Source of the DNA: Devosia algicola
GTDB lineage: Bacteria; Pseudomonadota; Alphaproteobacteria; Rhizobiales; Devosiaceae
DNA: 64,000 nt
Direction of reading: 5' to 3'
Assembly (NCBI RefSeq): GCF_028816455.1
Contig: NZ_CP118246.1
Location: 62,001-126,000, forward strand
This document shows positions 9,036 to 18,429 of the stretch, one piece after another (position 1 is the stretch's first letter; each line of letters starts with the position of its first letter). Below the pieces are notes generated by a model that had not been told where the DNA came from, searched no databases, and saw only the letters and a program-made list of their open reading frames with translations. Made by a program: the position numbers and the translations under genes.

Positions 9036-9723
9036 ATGAGTGTTTCCGACCTAAGCCCCACAAGCAATGATCTATTCTGGGGCCGGGTGCGTGCCGCACT
9101 GGGTGGCCTGCGCATTACCCGCACACCGGAGCGGGAGCGCACGCCAGCCTATGGCAAGGCGGCCATAGCGCGATCGCTGGGCATGAAGCCGCGTCTGAGC
9201 GCCGAGGACCGAAGCGGAAATTGCCGAGGCCTGGATGGTTTCGGGGGTGATCAATGTTTCAATGTGCCTGATGGTTATCGATCTCGACCGGTTTGACGAT
9301 TATTTTTCCGCCTATGGCAAAAGCGCCAGCGAGGAATGCGTCGACACAGTTCTGGCCACGATCAATGCCAACCTGCCGCGCGAACACGACAAATGCTTTC
9401 GCTTCGGGCGTCACCAGTTCGTCGTGGTACTGCCTGATTATCCGCTGTTGCTGGCGCGCAAGGGCGCCGACAAGATTATCAAGGCCGTGCACGACGAGGC
9501 CATTCAGCACAAGGAGAGTCATGCGGGCGTTGTCACGGCGAGCGTCGGGATCGCCGCAGCCAATCCCAGCGGCAATCTCAGCAAGAAATTTTTTGAAGTG
9601 GCCGCCGCCGCGCAGGCCAAGGCGGCGCGCCGTGGCCTTGGGCGTATGCAGGCCGTCGATCTGCGCAAACCAAAGGGCGACAAGGCCAAATCAGGCGCGG
9701 CCAAAAAGGCAAAGGCTGCCTGA
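9036..9723 (+). CDS. Degenerate GGDEF-domain protein, one frameshift
   Basis: The C-terminal half (frame from 9235) has the GGDEF fold: LMVIDLDRFDDYFSAYGKSA, then RFGRHQFVVVLPDY at the place of the catalytic loop, and VTASVGIAAA near the end. The signature loop is GRHQF instead of GG[DE]EF, so diguanylate cyclase activity is unlikely. The first part (MSVSDLSPTSNDLFWGRVRA) is in another frame. Dropping one C at about 9213 (GACCGAAG to GACGAAG) joins them as LSAEDEAEIAEAWMVSGV. The break is not at AGCTC. The C-terminal tail is Lys/Ala-rich. Probably a c-di-GMP sensor/pseudo-cyclase or a structural GGDEF protein of about 228 residues. Confidence 0.7.
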
Positions 9724-9875
9724 TTCTTTCAGAAATTATTGCCTGCGCCGGCCAGGCGCTTGTCATTTCGACCATGTCATCGAACCATCTCACGCTTTGC
9801 CGCTGGATGGGGCTTTCGCTTTTTTGACAACCCTTTAGGTTCGTCTGCGTTCATCTTGAACAGTGGGGGACTTCG

Positions 9876-11111
9876 GTGAGTCAGATCAGTTTTCAGTTTC
9901 GCCAGATGGCGCAACGCATGTGGTTTCTGCCCGCGGCCTTCTCCTTAGGCGCCATTGTTACCATTCTAATCGCCTACTATGGCGCGCAGTATGCCCCCGC
10001 CGCCGACAAATTGCCATTCACCGTGCCCTCGAACAGCGTTGTGTCGATCCTGACCATTCTGGCATCAAGCCTGCTGACGGTTTCGGTCTTTGCCCTGTCG
10101 ACCATGGTCAGCGCCTTGGCCAGTGCCTCCCAATCGACCACGCCGCGCGCTGTGCCGCTGATCGTGGGCGATCGCAGCGCCCAGACCTCGATTTCGATTT
10201 TTATCGGGGCGTTCCTGTTTTCAGTTGTTGGCATTATCGGCCTGTCGTCGGGCATTTATAGTGAAGCGGGGCGGTTATTGCTGTTTGCGGTGACCATCGT
10301 CGTGGTTGTGTTGGTCATCGCGGCGCTGATCCGCTGGATCGGTCAGATTTCGGCAATCGGCCGGGTCACCGAAACCATCGACCGTGTCGAGGCGGCGACA
10401 ACCAAGGCTTTTGATGCGCTGTCCAACCGGCAATTGTTCGGCTGCTCGGTCTTGCGCGGTGAACCGTCCGGCGTGCCGCTGGTTGCCGACAAGATCGGCT
10501 ATGTGCAGCATATTGATGTGTCCAAACTCCAGCGCGTCGCCGACGAGCACGAATTGCAAATTGCCATAGTCTCGCGCCCTGGCGCCTATGCCGCGCCGAA
10601 CTGGCCGCTGATGGTGGTGATGGGCGAGGTTGACGACGAGACGCGCGAACGGCTGGTCAATGCCTTTGTCATCGGCGACAGCAGGACGTTTGAAAGTGAT
10701 CCGCGATATGGGCTGATCACCTTGAGCGAAATTGCCGGAAAAGCATTGTCGCCCGGCATCAACGATCCCGGCACGGCCATCGATGTGATTGGCACGCTGG
10801 TGCGGATATTGGCCGCCCACAAGGAAGATGACGGGCCACGCGCTGTAAAATATGTCCGCCTGTCGGTAGCAGCGCTCGAACCGGCGGAGTTGCTCGAGGA
10901 TGCGTTTCGCTCCATCGCCCGCGATGGCGCGGCCAGCGTCGAGGTGGTGCTGCGCCTGCTGGCGGGCCTTGAAACTATTGCAGCGGGTGAACCGGAATAT
11001 GCAGAAGTTGCGCTGGTTACAGCGCGTGATGCCGCCGAACGCGCCCGCGCCGCCCTGACGGCAAAAAGCGATCTGGCGGCACTGGAACGCGCGGCGGCCT
11101 TTGCCCAGTAA
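9876..11111 (+). CDS. DUF2254 family membrane protein
   Basis: A 411-residue protein with four probable transmembrane helices in the first 165 residues (near residues 15-37, 55-80, 110-130 and 136-158). A long soluble domain follows, with the family-typical segment GKALSPGINDPGTAIDVIG. DUF2254 proteins are inner-membrane proteins of unknown function, sometimes discussed as channel-like. The gene lies 47 bases upstream of the GTA cluster on the same strand but has no evident link to it. Confidence 0.85.
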   Translation: MSQISFQFRQMAQRMWFLPAAFSLGAIVTILIAYYGAQYAPAADKLPFTVPSNSVVSILTILASSLLTVSVFALSTMVSALASASQSTTPRAVPLIVGDRSAQTSISIFIGAFLFSVVGIIGLSSGIYSEAGRLLLFAVTIVVVVLVIAALIRWIGQISAIGRVTETIDRVEAATTKAFDALSNRQLFGCSVLRGEPSGVPLVADKIGYVQHIDVSKLQRVADEHELQIAIVSRPGAYAAPNWPLMVVMGEVDDETRERLVNAFVIGDSRTFESDPRYGLITLSEIAGKALSPGINDPGTAIDVIGTLVRILAAHKEDDGPRAVKYVRLSVAALEPAELLEDAFRSIARDGAASVEVVLRLLAGLETIAAGEPEYAEVALVTARDAAERARAALTAKSDLAALERAAAFAQ

Positions 11112-11158
11112 TTTATCCATCTAATCCCCGCGTGTCGGGGCGATGCTATTGTTCAGGC

Positions 11159-11588
11159 ATGGTCGAAAAACTGGGTTTGAACGAAGCGGGCACTGCCCGG
11201 CGCGATTGGGAGGCCATCAGGGCCGCCTATGAAAGCCGCGAGATGTCGCCGGCTGCCATCTGCGAGCAGCACGGCATCACCATTTTCCAACTGCGCTATC
11301 GCCGCCAGAAGGAAAACTGGCTGGACTGCCGTACCAGGGTGCAGGGACGCGGTCCCATCATCAACCGCATGCTCAGGGTGCTCGACCAGCAAGTGCGTGT
11401 GCTGGAGAAACAGATGACACAATCAATCGACAAGGAAGCGGCCTTGCTTGGCACCATGGCCAAGACGCTGGAAAAATTGATCGAAATCGAAAAGGCCGAG
11501 CGCAGCAGCGAGCCGGTTCAGAAAAAGGATATTTCCGAGCTGCGCAACAAGCTGGCCCGCCGCATTGACCAGGCTCAAACAGCGCTGA
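11159..11588 (+). CDS. GTA g1-like small terminase / DNA-packaging protein
   Basis: First gene of the GTA cluster. The N-terminus is helix-turn-helix-like (WEAIRAAYESREMSPAAICE, ITIFQLRYRRQKENW) and the C-terminal part a helical coiled coil (VLEKQMTQSIDKEAALLGTM), as in small terminase subunits that recognise DNA for packaging. At 11572-11573 the plus strand reads CCAGGCTC. Removing one G makes the protein end naturally as ARRIDQLKQR with TGA 11586-11588 and opens the start of the large terminase. Uncorrected, it runs on to 11638 with a foreign tail. ATG 11159 is chosen over an upstream GTG at 11132. Confidence 0.75.
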
Positions 11589-12822
11589 AGCGGACGAACT
11601 GGCGGCAAGCCTTGCCCGCGACGATCTTGAACGGCTGATCTTTGACTGGCCATTCTGGGCTGAGCCGGCGCAATTGCCGCCATCAGGGGACTGGACCACC
11701 TGGCTTTTGATCGGCGGGCGCGGCTCGGGCAAGACAAGGGCCGGGGCCGAATGGGTGCGGGACTTGGCCAGTCAGGGCGTATCCCCGATAGCGCTGGTGG
11801 GCGAAACCATCAGCGAGGCCATCGCCGTGATGATCAAGGGCGACAGCGGTCTGCTCAATGTTCATTTGCCGGACGAAAGGCCAATCTTGCGTCAAAACAG
11901 TTTGATCTGGCCCAATGGTGTGGAAGCCATGGTGCTGTCAGCATCGGACCCGGACCGGTTTCGCGGGCCACAATTTGCCGCTGCCTGGTGTGATGAGGTT
12001 GCCAAATGGCCAAATGCCGAGGTTGCCTGGGACATGTTGCAATTTGGCCTGCGGCTTGGCAAACGCCCGCGCCAACTGGCCACGACAACGCCGAAGCCAA
12101 CCAAACTGCTCAAGCGATTGTTGACCGACCCGCGTACCGAAGTGACGCGGATGAAAACCGCCGACAACCGAAACAATCTGGCCGACAGTTTTCTTGAGGC
12201 CATTGTCGGGCGCTATCGCGGATCGGTACTGGGGCGTCAGGAACTCGATGGTGAAATGATCGAGGACCTGCCCGATGCATTGTGGAGCCGCGCCATGTTC
12301 AAACCGCCGAATGATCTGGCGATGGGCCGGATCGTGGTGGCGGTTGATCCGCCGGTAACCGGCCATGCCGGATCCGATGCGTGCGGCATTGTCGTTGCCG
12401 GACGCGCTGGCGAGGGCGCGGTGGTGCTGGAAGACCGAACCGTTAAGCCGGCAGCGCCGCTGGCCTGGGCGCATCGGGCAGTGGCCGCGTTTCATGCCCA
12501 TGGGGCTGACGCCATCGTGGTTGAAGTCAATCAGGGCGGCGATCTGGTCAAATCGGTGATTGCTCAGGTCGATGCCAATGTGCCGGTCAAACCGGTGCGG
12601 GCCAAACGCGGCAAGTGGCTACGGGCCGAGCCGGTCGCCGCCCTCTATGGCCGTGGGTTGATCAGCCATGTGCCTGGCCTCACCGATCTGGAAGACGAAA
12701 TGTGCGGCTTTGGCGCTGATGGGCGCAGCCAGGGCCATTCGCCCGACCGGGTTGATGCGCTGGTGTGGGCACTGACCGAACTGATGCTCGATGATCTGAC
12801 GCCAAGAGTGCGCGGCCTCTAG
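11565..12822 (+). CDS. GTA g2-like large terminase (TerL)
   Basis: ATP-driven DNA-packaging motor with nuclease. It has Walker A GGRGSGKTRAGAEWV, Walker B-type FAAAWCDEVAKW, and a C-terminal RNase H-like nuclease domain with Asp residues in VVAVDPPVTGHAGSDA, IVVEVNQGGDLVKSV and SPDRVDALVWALTE. After correction of the AGGCTC at 11572 the frame opens upstream to TTG 11565 and the N-terminus reads EADELAASLARDDLERLIF. Uncorrected, the only ATG is at 11674, only about ten residues before Walker A, which is too short for the family. It overlaps g1 by about 24 bases. About 418 residues, normal for GTA TerL. Confidence 0.9.
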
Positions 12823-12851
12823 GGCTGACGCCACAAGCAAAGGAACAGAAC

Positions 12852-14005
12852 ATGCCGAACTGGATCTACCGCCTGCGGGGCGGGCGGGTGAACGCGCCTG
12901 CCGAAAGCAAGGCGCGGGGAATGGTGAGTTTAAGCCCGTTAGGCGAGGCGCAATGGAGCAATCGCGGTTTTTCGTCGCTGGCCAATGAAGGGTTTGCCAA
13001 GAATCCGGTGGTCTATCGCTGCGTGCGCCTGATCGCCGAAGCCGCCAATCGGGTGCCACTGGTGGCCAACCATGACGGAAAGCGCCTGAGCGAACATCCG
13101 GTCATGACGCTATTGGGGCGACCCAATTCGCGCCAGTCCGGGGGGAAATGCTAGAAGCGGTCTATGCCTATCTGCAAACGGCGGGGAACGCCTACTTGCA
13201 GGCGGGCATGGTCGATGGCGAAGTCAAGGCGCTCTATTGCCTGCGGCCCGACCGGATGCGGGTGGTGCCGGGGCGCGACGGCTGGCCCGCCGCCTATGCC
13301 TATACCGCCGCCGGACGCACAATGCAGCTGAGCCAGACAACCGAACCGGTTCCCAGCGTCCTGCATATGGCGCTATTTCATCCGCTCGATGATCATTATG
13401 GCATGGCCCCGCTCGATGCCGCCCAGACTAGTCTCGACATTCATAATGCCGCCGGAAAATGGAACAAGGCGCTGCTCGACAATGCGGCGCGGCCTTCGGG
13501 AGCGCTGGTCTATTCAGTGGCCGGGGGCAATTTGAGCGGCGAGCAGTTTGACCGGCTCAAGGCCGAACTGGAACAGGGCTTTGCCGGGGCCGCCAATGCC
13601 GGACGACCCATGGTGCTCGAAGGCGGGCTGGACTGGAAAACCATCGGCCTGACGCCGCGCGACATGGATTTTATCGAAGCCAAGAACGCGGCGGCCCGCG
13701 ATATTGCCCTGGCCTTTGGCGTGCCGCCAATGTTGCTGGGCATTCCCGGCGACAATACCTACGCCAATCTGGCTGAAGCCAACCGCGCCTTATGGCGCCA
13801 GACCATCATTCCGCTGGTGCGTCGGGTGACCGATGATCTCTCGAACTGGTTGGCCCCGGCTTTTGAAGGTACCCAGATTACTGCTGATTTCGACGGCGTT
13901 GAAGCGCTGGCCGAGGATCGCAGCGCCATGTGGGCGCGGATCGGGGCCGCCGATTTTCTCAGTGACGATGAGAAGCGGGCCATGCTCGGCGTTGAAAACG
14001 GCTAG
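12852..14005 (+). CDS. GTA g3-like HK97-family portal protein, homopolymer frameshift
   Basis: Portal protein forming the DNA channel at the head vertex. It shows the HK97-portal features NPVVYRCVRLIAEAANRVPL, YAYLQTAGNAYLQ, FHPLDDHYGMAPLDAA, and IPGDNTYANLAEANRALWRQ near the C-terminus. The frame breaks at 13139-13145, in a run of six G. Seven G would give RQSGGEMLEAVYAYLQ, which matches the family, so one G appears to be missing. This is the opposite sign to the AGCTC insertions. About 384 residues after correction. Confidence 0.9.
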
Positions 14006-14024
14006 AGCCAAGGGATTTTCCAAC

Positions 14025-14213
14025 ATGGATGAGTTGACGCGCACCGTGATCGAGCGGGGCGATCTGGCGCATTTGGCGTTGTTTTTATGGGCGAGTGGGG
14101 CCAGCGGGCTGCTGGTGTGGACGCTCAGGGAACTGGCGGCGGCAAACCGGCGGTTCAACCACTTTGTCCACGAGATCGCCAGCCTGAACCAATTGTTCAA
14201 AAAAGGAGATTGA
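14025..14213 (+). CDS. Small GTA membrane protein (g3.5-like)
   Basis: A 62-residue protein (MDELTRTVIERGDLAHLALF) with one hydrophobic helix (LALFLWASGASGLLVWTL) and a basic/Asn-rich tail. It sits between portal and prohead protease, the position of g3.5 in the Rhodobacter capsulatus GTA. The stop is followed in 3 bases by the next small gene. Role unknown. Confidence 0.6.
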   Translation: MDELTRTVIERGDLAHLALFLWASGASGLLVWTLRELAAANRRFNHFVHEIASLNQLFKKGD

Positions 14214-14216
14214 GCC

Positions 14217-14345
14217 ATGGCGGAAAAAACCGGCCGGGACAATGCGCAGCAGACGTTTCGCCAGTTTGCCTGGCATCTGGCGGGAACGCTTGCCAGCGCC
14301 AAGGGCACCAGCAAGCCTGCCAAGGCAGGTGGAGGCAAGCGTTGA
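14217..14345 (+). CDS. Very small Lys/Ala-rich protein in the GTA cluster (42 aa)
   Basis: ATG 14217 has an AAAAGGAG ribosome binding site at 14199-14206. The product starts MAEKTGRDNAQQTFRQFAWH and ends in a Lys/Gly/Ala tail (SKPAKAGGGKR). Its TGA overlaps the TTG start of the protease gene (TTGA). No family is recognised. The good RBS and tight overlaps on both sides support a real gene that automatic annotation would probably miss. Confidence 0.5.
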   Translation: MAEKTGRDNAQQTFRQFAWHLAGTLASAKGTSKPAKAGGGKR

Positions 14346-14834
14346 CGCGGTCAATACCGATTGATGCCGATGGCCGATTTGTCGGCTATGCCAGCGTTTT
14401 CAACTTGCCCGACGACAGCGGCGACGTGGTGATGCCGGGAGCCTTTGCCAAAAGCCTCAAACGCCGCAATGCGGACCGGGTGCGGCTGCTGTTTCAGCAT
14501 GACCCCAAGGAACCGGTCGGGGTGTGGGAAACCATTGTCGAGGACGGGTTCGGGCTCTGGGTCAAGGGACGCCTGGTGGCGGGCGTGCCGCGTGCCGATG
14601 CGTTGCGGGCGCTGATCGAACGCGGCGCGATTGATGGGCTCTCCATCGGTTTTCGCACCATTCGCGCCACCCGCAGCAAGCCAGGGGGTCAACGCCAGGC
14701 TCTGGCAGATCGATCTTTGGGAAATCTCCATTGTCACCTTTCCGATGATGGACGGGGCCCGCATCGCGCAGGCCCTCAGACCGGCAACCGGCGCGGCAAT
14801 CGCGGCGGCCATTTCAGCCTTACGCCAACCTTAA
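14342..14834 (+). CDS. GTA g4-like prohead protease (HK97/U35), one apparent frameshift
   Basis: Serine protease that matures the capsid protein. From TTG 14342 the product starts LTRSIPIDADGRFVGYASVF, with PDDSGDVVMPGAF, the catalytic-His segment LLFQHDPKEPVGVWE and the catalytic-Ser segment AIDGLSIGFRT. The frame breaks at 14698-14699 (CCAGGCTC). Removing one G gives QRQLWQIDLWEISIVTFP, the conserved end of the protease core. About 163 residues after correction. The start is a TTG overlapping the stop of the previous gene; no ATG is available in frame. Confidence 0.85.
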
Positions 14835-14844
14835 AGGACCAACT

Positions 14845-16064
14845 ATGGATCAGACGACATCAAGCCTCGAAATCAAGGCCGGAAACGACGATATCAATGC
14901 GCTCTATGCCGAGCTAGCGGGGGCCTTTGAGGAATTCAAGGCCACCAATGACCAACGGCTCAAGGACATTGAAAAGCGTGGTGCTGCCGATGGCTTGCTC
15001 GAAGGCAAGGCTCGATCGCCTCAATCAGGTGCTCGACGGACAAAAGTCCGCACTTGAACGCGCCGCCATCGAGCGGGCCCGTCCCGCGCTCGACGGCGTC
15101 GTTTCGGCCCAGCCCGACGGCTACAAGGACGCGTTTTCCGCCTATGTGAAACGCGGCGAGGAAAAGGCACTGTCGGTCGGCGTCAATGCCGATGGCGGCT
15201 ATGTGGTGCCTTCGGAAACCGAAACCGAAATCACCCGCCTTTTGGCCGCTGTTTCGCCCATTCGCGCCATTGCCGGGGTACGGCAGGTGTCGGGTTCTGT
15301 CTATAAACGCGCCGTTTCGGTATCCGGGCCTGCGGTGGGCTGGGTCGGAGAAACCGACACCCGCCCGATTACCGATAGTCAGCCGCTGGTTGAATTGAGT
15401 TATCCGACCATGGAGCTTTACGCCATGCCGGCAGCAACCTCGGCGTTTCTGGAGGACGCGGCGGTCGATGTGGGCCAATGGATTGCCGATGAGGTCAACA
15501 CAGCGTTTGCGGCGCAGGAAACCACAGCGTTCGTCACCGGCAATGGCGTCAAGAAGCCAACCGGCTTTCTGGCGTCGACAACGGTAGCCGAAAGCAGCTG
15601 GGCCTGGGGCAAGCTGGGCTATATCGCCTCGGGCGCCGATGGGGCATTGCCCACAAGCAATGCCAGCGACGTGCTGGTCGATCTGGTCTATGCGCTCAAG
15701 GCCGGCTATCGCCAGAACGCCAGCTGGGTGATGAACCGCCAGACCCAGGGGGCCTTGCGCAAGGCTCAAGGATGCCGACGGCAATTATCTGTGGCAGCCC
15801 GCTGCCAGTGCCGATGGCAAGGCGCGCTTCATGGGCTTTGATCTGGTGGAAGCCGAAGACATGCCCAATATCGACTCGGACGCACTTTCGATTGCTTTTG
15901 GCGACTTCAAGCGCGGTTATCTGATCGTTGACCGGCAGGGCGTATCCATCCTGCGCGACCCGTTCTCGGCCAAGCCCTATGTGCTGTTTTACACAACCAA
16001 GCGCGTCGGCGGCGGTGTTGCCGATTTCGACGCGATCAAACTGCTCAAGTTCGCCGTCTCCTAA
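14845..16064 (+). CDS. GTA g5-like HK97 major capsid protein, two apparent frameshifts
   Basis: Major capsid protein with an N-terminal helical scaffold-like delta domain (MDQTTSSLEIKAGNDDINAL) presumably removed by the protease. The mature HK97 fold includes VNADGGYVVPSETETEITRL, VGWVGETDTRPITDSQ and FVTGNGVKKPTGFLA. Breaks lie at 15009-15010 and 15763-15764, both AAGGCTC for AAGCTC. Correction gives LEGKLDRLNQVLDGQ and LRKLKDADGNYLWQP. About 405 residues after correction, the usual size for this family. Confidence 0.9.
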
Positions 16065-16073
16065 GGGCGCGAC

Positions 16074-16114
16074 GTCACCCTCTCCCGCGATCCCTCCCAA
16101 AGAGGGAGGGTGAC
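16074..16114. repeat. Palindromic intergenic element between capsid and connector genes
   Basis: GTCACCCTC (16074-16082) is the exact inverted complement of GAGGGTGAC (16106-16114). Nested inside, CCCTCCC (16092-16098) pairs with GGGAGGG (16104-16110) over a 5-base loop. It occupies most of the 77-base gap after the capsid stop. It may be a transcription attenuator after the highly expressed capsid gene, or a copy of a short dispersed palindrome. No T tract follows and no second copy is in the window. Confidence 0.6.
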
Positions 16115-16141
16115 AACCAATCAACAACAGGAAACAGTGTC

Positions 16142-16708
16142 ATGACCTCTTATCTGCTGGCGGGGCCCGCCGGGGAGCCGATTTCGCTCGCCCAGGCCAA
16201 GGCTTTTTTGCGGGTGGATGATGAAGCCGAAGACGGCCTGATCACCACGCTGATAACCGCTGCGCGACTGCACATTGAAGGGGTGACCGGCAAGGCGCTG
16301 ATGGCCCAGACCTGGCGGGTGGGGCTGGATTACTGGCCCGAAAACCGCGTGGTCAAACTGCCCGTCGCGCCGCTGGTCTCGATTACGGCCATTACCGCCT
16401 ATGACGGCGACGGCGAGCCGCACACCATCGCGGCAGCACAGTTCTTTGCCGAGCCAAACCGGTTGTTGCTGCCGATCATGGTCGCGGGGATGCCGACATT
16501 GCGTGAGCGTGGCGGCATTGAAATTGACTATGTCGCCGGGTTTGGCAGCGACCCCGAAGATGTGCCCGCTGATCTGACCCAGGCGATGTTGAGCCTTGTT
16601 GCGTACTGGTTCGAGCACCGCGACGCAGTGATCGTGGCAGGCTCCGGCGCGGTGGTGCCAACGGGGTTTGACCGGTTGATCGCGCCCCACAAGCGGGTGC
16701 GGCTATGA
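16142..16708 (+). CDS. GTA g6-like head-tail connector
   Basis: A 188-residue protein starting MTSYLLAGPAGEPISLAQAK, with LRVDDEAEDGLITTLITAAR and the C-terminal ADLTQAMLSLVAYWFEHRD. This is the pattern of the phage gp6-like / GTA head-tail connector family that forms the ring below the portal. The last bases overlap the next gene's ATG (ATGA). Confidence 0.85.
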   Translation: MTSYLLAGPAGEPISLAQAKAFLRVDDEAEDGLITTLITAARLHIEGVTGKALMAQTWRVGLDYWPENRVVKLPVAPLVSITAITAYDGDGEPHTIAAAQFFAEPNRLLLPIMVAGMPTLRERGGIEIDYVAGFGSDPEDVPADLTQAMLSLVAYWFEHRDAVIVAGSGAVVPTGFDRLIAPHKRVRL

Positions 16709-17046
16709 GCGAGCGGATACCGGCGATCGGTACACTGACCGACCGGGTGCAACTCAAGCGCAAGGACATGAGCCTTGAGGACGCGGGCGGTATTGCGACG
16801 CTATTGGTGCCGTTGGCGACAGTCTGGGCGCGGGTGCGGCGCTTGAGTGGACGGGCAAGCAGAAGCGCCGATGGACAGGCCGTAGTGGTGAGTCACAGCG
16901 TGGTCTTGCGCTATCGCAACGATATTGGCGCCGGGGACCGGATTATCTATCGCGGCCGCAATCTTGAGGTGATCAGTACCGCCGATATCAATGGGCGGCG
17001 AGCCTATCTGAGCTGCCTGTGCAGCGAAATCCAGATGATTGGTTAG
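16705..17046 (+). CDS. GTA g7-like head-tail adaptor / stopper
   Basis: A 113-residue protein (MSERIPAIGTLTDRVQLKRK) with a beta-rich SPP1 gp16-type fold suggested by TVWARVRRLSGR, LRYRNDIGAGDRIIYRGRNL and EVISTADINGRRAYLSCLC. It closes the connector beneath the head. ATGA overlap with the connector gene and a 4-base gap to the next. Confidence 0.85.
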   Translation: MSERIPAIGTLTDRVQLKRKDMSLEDAGGIATLLVPLATVWARVRRLSGRASRSADGQAVVVSHSVVLRYRNDIGAGDRIIYRGRNLEVISTADINGRRAYLSCLCSEIQMIG

Positions 17047-17050
17047 GGAC

Positions 17051-17458
17051 ATGATGCATCCGATTGCGGCAGTGCAGACCCGGTTGGTGGCCGCGTTGGC
17101 GGCTGATGCGACACTGGCCGGATTGCTGGGGAGCGATGCGGTGTTCGACGCACCGCCCAAACACAAGACGGCACCCTATGTGGTGATTGCCCGGCATGAT
17201 GTGCTGGCCCACGACACCGATCTGGTGACGGGCAATGAACATCGATTATTGCTGCATGTCTGGGCCAGCCAGGCCAGCCGCAGCGCGGTGTTGGCTATTG
17301 TCGAGGCGATGGTGGCAGCCCTGTTGGCGGTGGACCTGTCCGATAGCGACTGGCGGGTGACGTTGGCCGAGCATTTGCGCACAGACACCGACATTGACCC
17401 CAAGAGCGGGCAGGCGCGGGCGGCGGTCAGTCTTCGACTGTTCTCCGAGCTTGCCTGA
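17051..17458 (+). CDS. GTA g8-like tail terminator (DUF3168)
   Basis: About 135 residues starting MMHPIAAVQTRLVAALAADA, with APYVVIARHDVLAHDTD and LLLHVWASQASRS, typical of the DUF3168 tail-completion family. Sits in the canonical place between stopper and major tail protein. An upstream in-frame start at 17039 exists but would overlap g7; 17051 is preferred. Confidence 0.85.
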   Translation: MMHPIAAVQTRLVAALAADATLAGLLGSDAVFDAPPKHKTAPYVVIARHDVLAHDTDLVTGNEHRLLLHVWASQASRSAVLAIVEAMVAALLAVDLSDSDWRVTLAEHLRTDTDIDPKSGQARAAVSLRLFSELA

Positions 17459-17490
17459 AGGCACGTTTTTCAAATTTGAGAGGATACGAC

Positions 17491-17904
17491 ATGGCGGCCC
17501 AAAGCGGGAAAAACATGTTGCTAAAACTCGACCAGACCGGGTCGGGCAGTTATTTGACCGTGGCGGGATTGCGCAGCCGCGCGCTGGCCTTCAATGCCAC
17601 AACCGTCGATACCACCGATCAGGAAAGCGCCGGACGCTGGCGTGAATTGCTGGCCGGCGGCGGGGTCAAGCGCGCCTCGGTTTCCGGCTCCGGCATTTTC
17701 AAGGACCAGGCCTCCGACGCCATGATCCGCACGCTGTTTTTTGGCGGCACCATTCGCAACTGGCAATTGATCATTCCCGATTTCGGCGCGGTGGCGGGCC
17801 TGTTCCAGATTGTGGCGCTGGAATTTTCCGGCGATCACGCCGGGGAAGTCACGTTTGACCTGGCACTGGAAAGTGCGGGCGAACTGACCTTCACCGCCGC
17901 CTGA
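17491..17904 (+). CDS. GTA g9-like major tail (tube) protein
   Basis: A 137-residue protein (MAAQSGKNMLLKLDQTGSGS) with the pattern VDTTDQESAGRWRELLAGGG and VSGSGIFKDQASD, and the end VTFDLALESAGELTFTAA. This matches phage TP901-1-type tail tube proteins and RcGTA g9. The start at ATG 17491 follows a GAGAGGA ribosome binding site at about 17477. Confidence 0.85.
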   Translation: MAAQSGKNMLLKLDQTGSGSYLTVAGLRSRALAFNATTVDTTDQESAGRWRELLAGGGVKRASVSGSGIFKDQASDAMIRTLFFGGTIRNWQLIIPDFGAVAGLFQIVALEFSGDHAGEVTFDLALESAGELTFTAA

Positions 17905-17926
17905 CAACTAGAGGGGAGCACAAAAA

Positions 17927-18241
17927 ATGGCAAATCCGCAGCGCGGTGAAGTTGAAGCAAGAATTGACGGTGAGTGCAAAACGCTTTGCCTGACGTTGGG
18001 CGCACTGGCCGAACTGGAGGGCCGGTTGCAAACCGGTGATCTGGTGGGACTGGCCGAACGATTTTCGGGTGGGCGCATTTCGGCGCGCGATCTGACTGCC
18101 ATTCTTGGCGCTGGATTGCGCGGCGCGGGTAATGCCATTTCCGACGATGATCTGGCGCGCATGAGCATTGAAGGGGGGCTCAAGGGCGCCGCCGAAATCG
18201 CTGCCGCCCTGTTGCGCGTCACCTTTGGAGAAACGATGTGA
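17927..18241 (+). CDS. GTA g10-like tail assembly chaperone
   Basis: A 104-residue protein (MANPQRGEVEARIDGECKTL) with LTLGALAELEGRLQTGD, the pattern of the gene transfer agent GTA-gp10 family. It probably acts with the next short ORF as the paired chaperone for the tape measure. It is preceded by AGAGGGGAG and overlaps the next start by 4 bases. Confidence 0.85.
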   Translation: MANPQRGEVEARIDGECKTLCLTLGALAELEGRLQTGDLVGLAERFSGGRISARDLTAILGAGLRGAGNAISDDDLARMSIEGGLKGAAEIAAALLRVTFGETM

Positions 18242-18429
18242 ACGCCTTTCCCTGGGCCAATGTCATGCAGTTCGGTTTTGGGGTGCTCAAACTGTCGCCC
18301 GAGGCCCTATGGACCATGACGCCGCGCGAACTTGCTGCAGCCATGCGGGGCGGGCAACGTACGAGTGCGAGCCCATTGGTCCGTAGTGAACTGACCCGAT
18401 TGATGGAGCTTTATCCCGATGGCCGATAA
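18238..18429 (+). CDS. Small tail assembly chaperone (g10.1-like)
   Basis: A 63-residue protein from GTG 18238 (MNAFPWANVMQFGFGVLKLS) with SPEALWTMTPRELAAAM, the pattern of the short phage tail assembly chaperone found after g10 in GTAs. It overlaps the preceding gene by 4 and the tape measure gene by 11 bases. In dsDNA phages the second chaperone is often made by frameshift; here it is an independent overlapping ORF. Confidence 0.75.
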   Translation: MNAFPWANVMQFGFGVLKLSPEALWTMTPRELAAAMRGGQRTSASPLVRSELTRLMELYPDGR

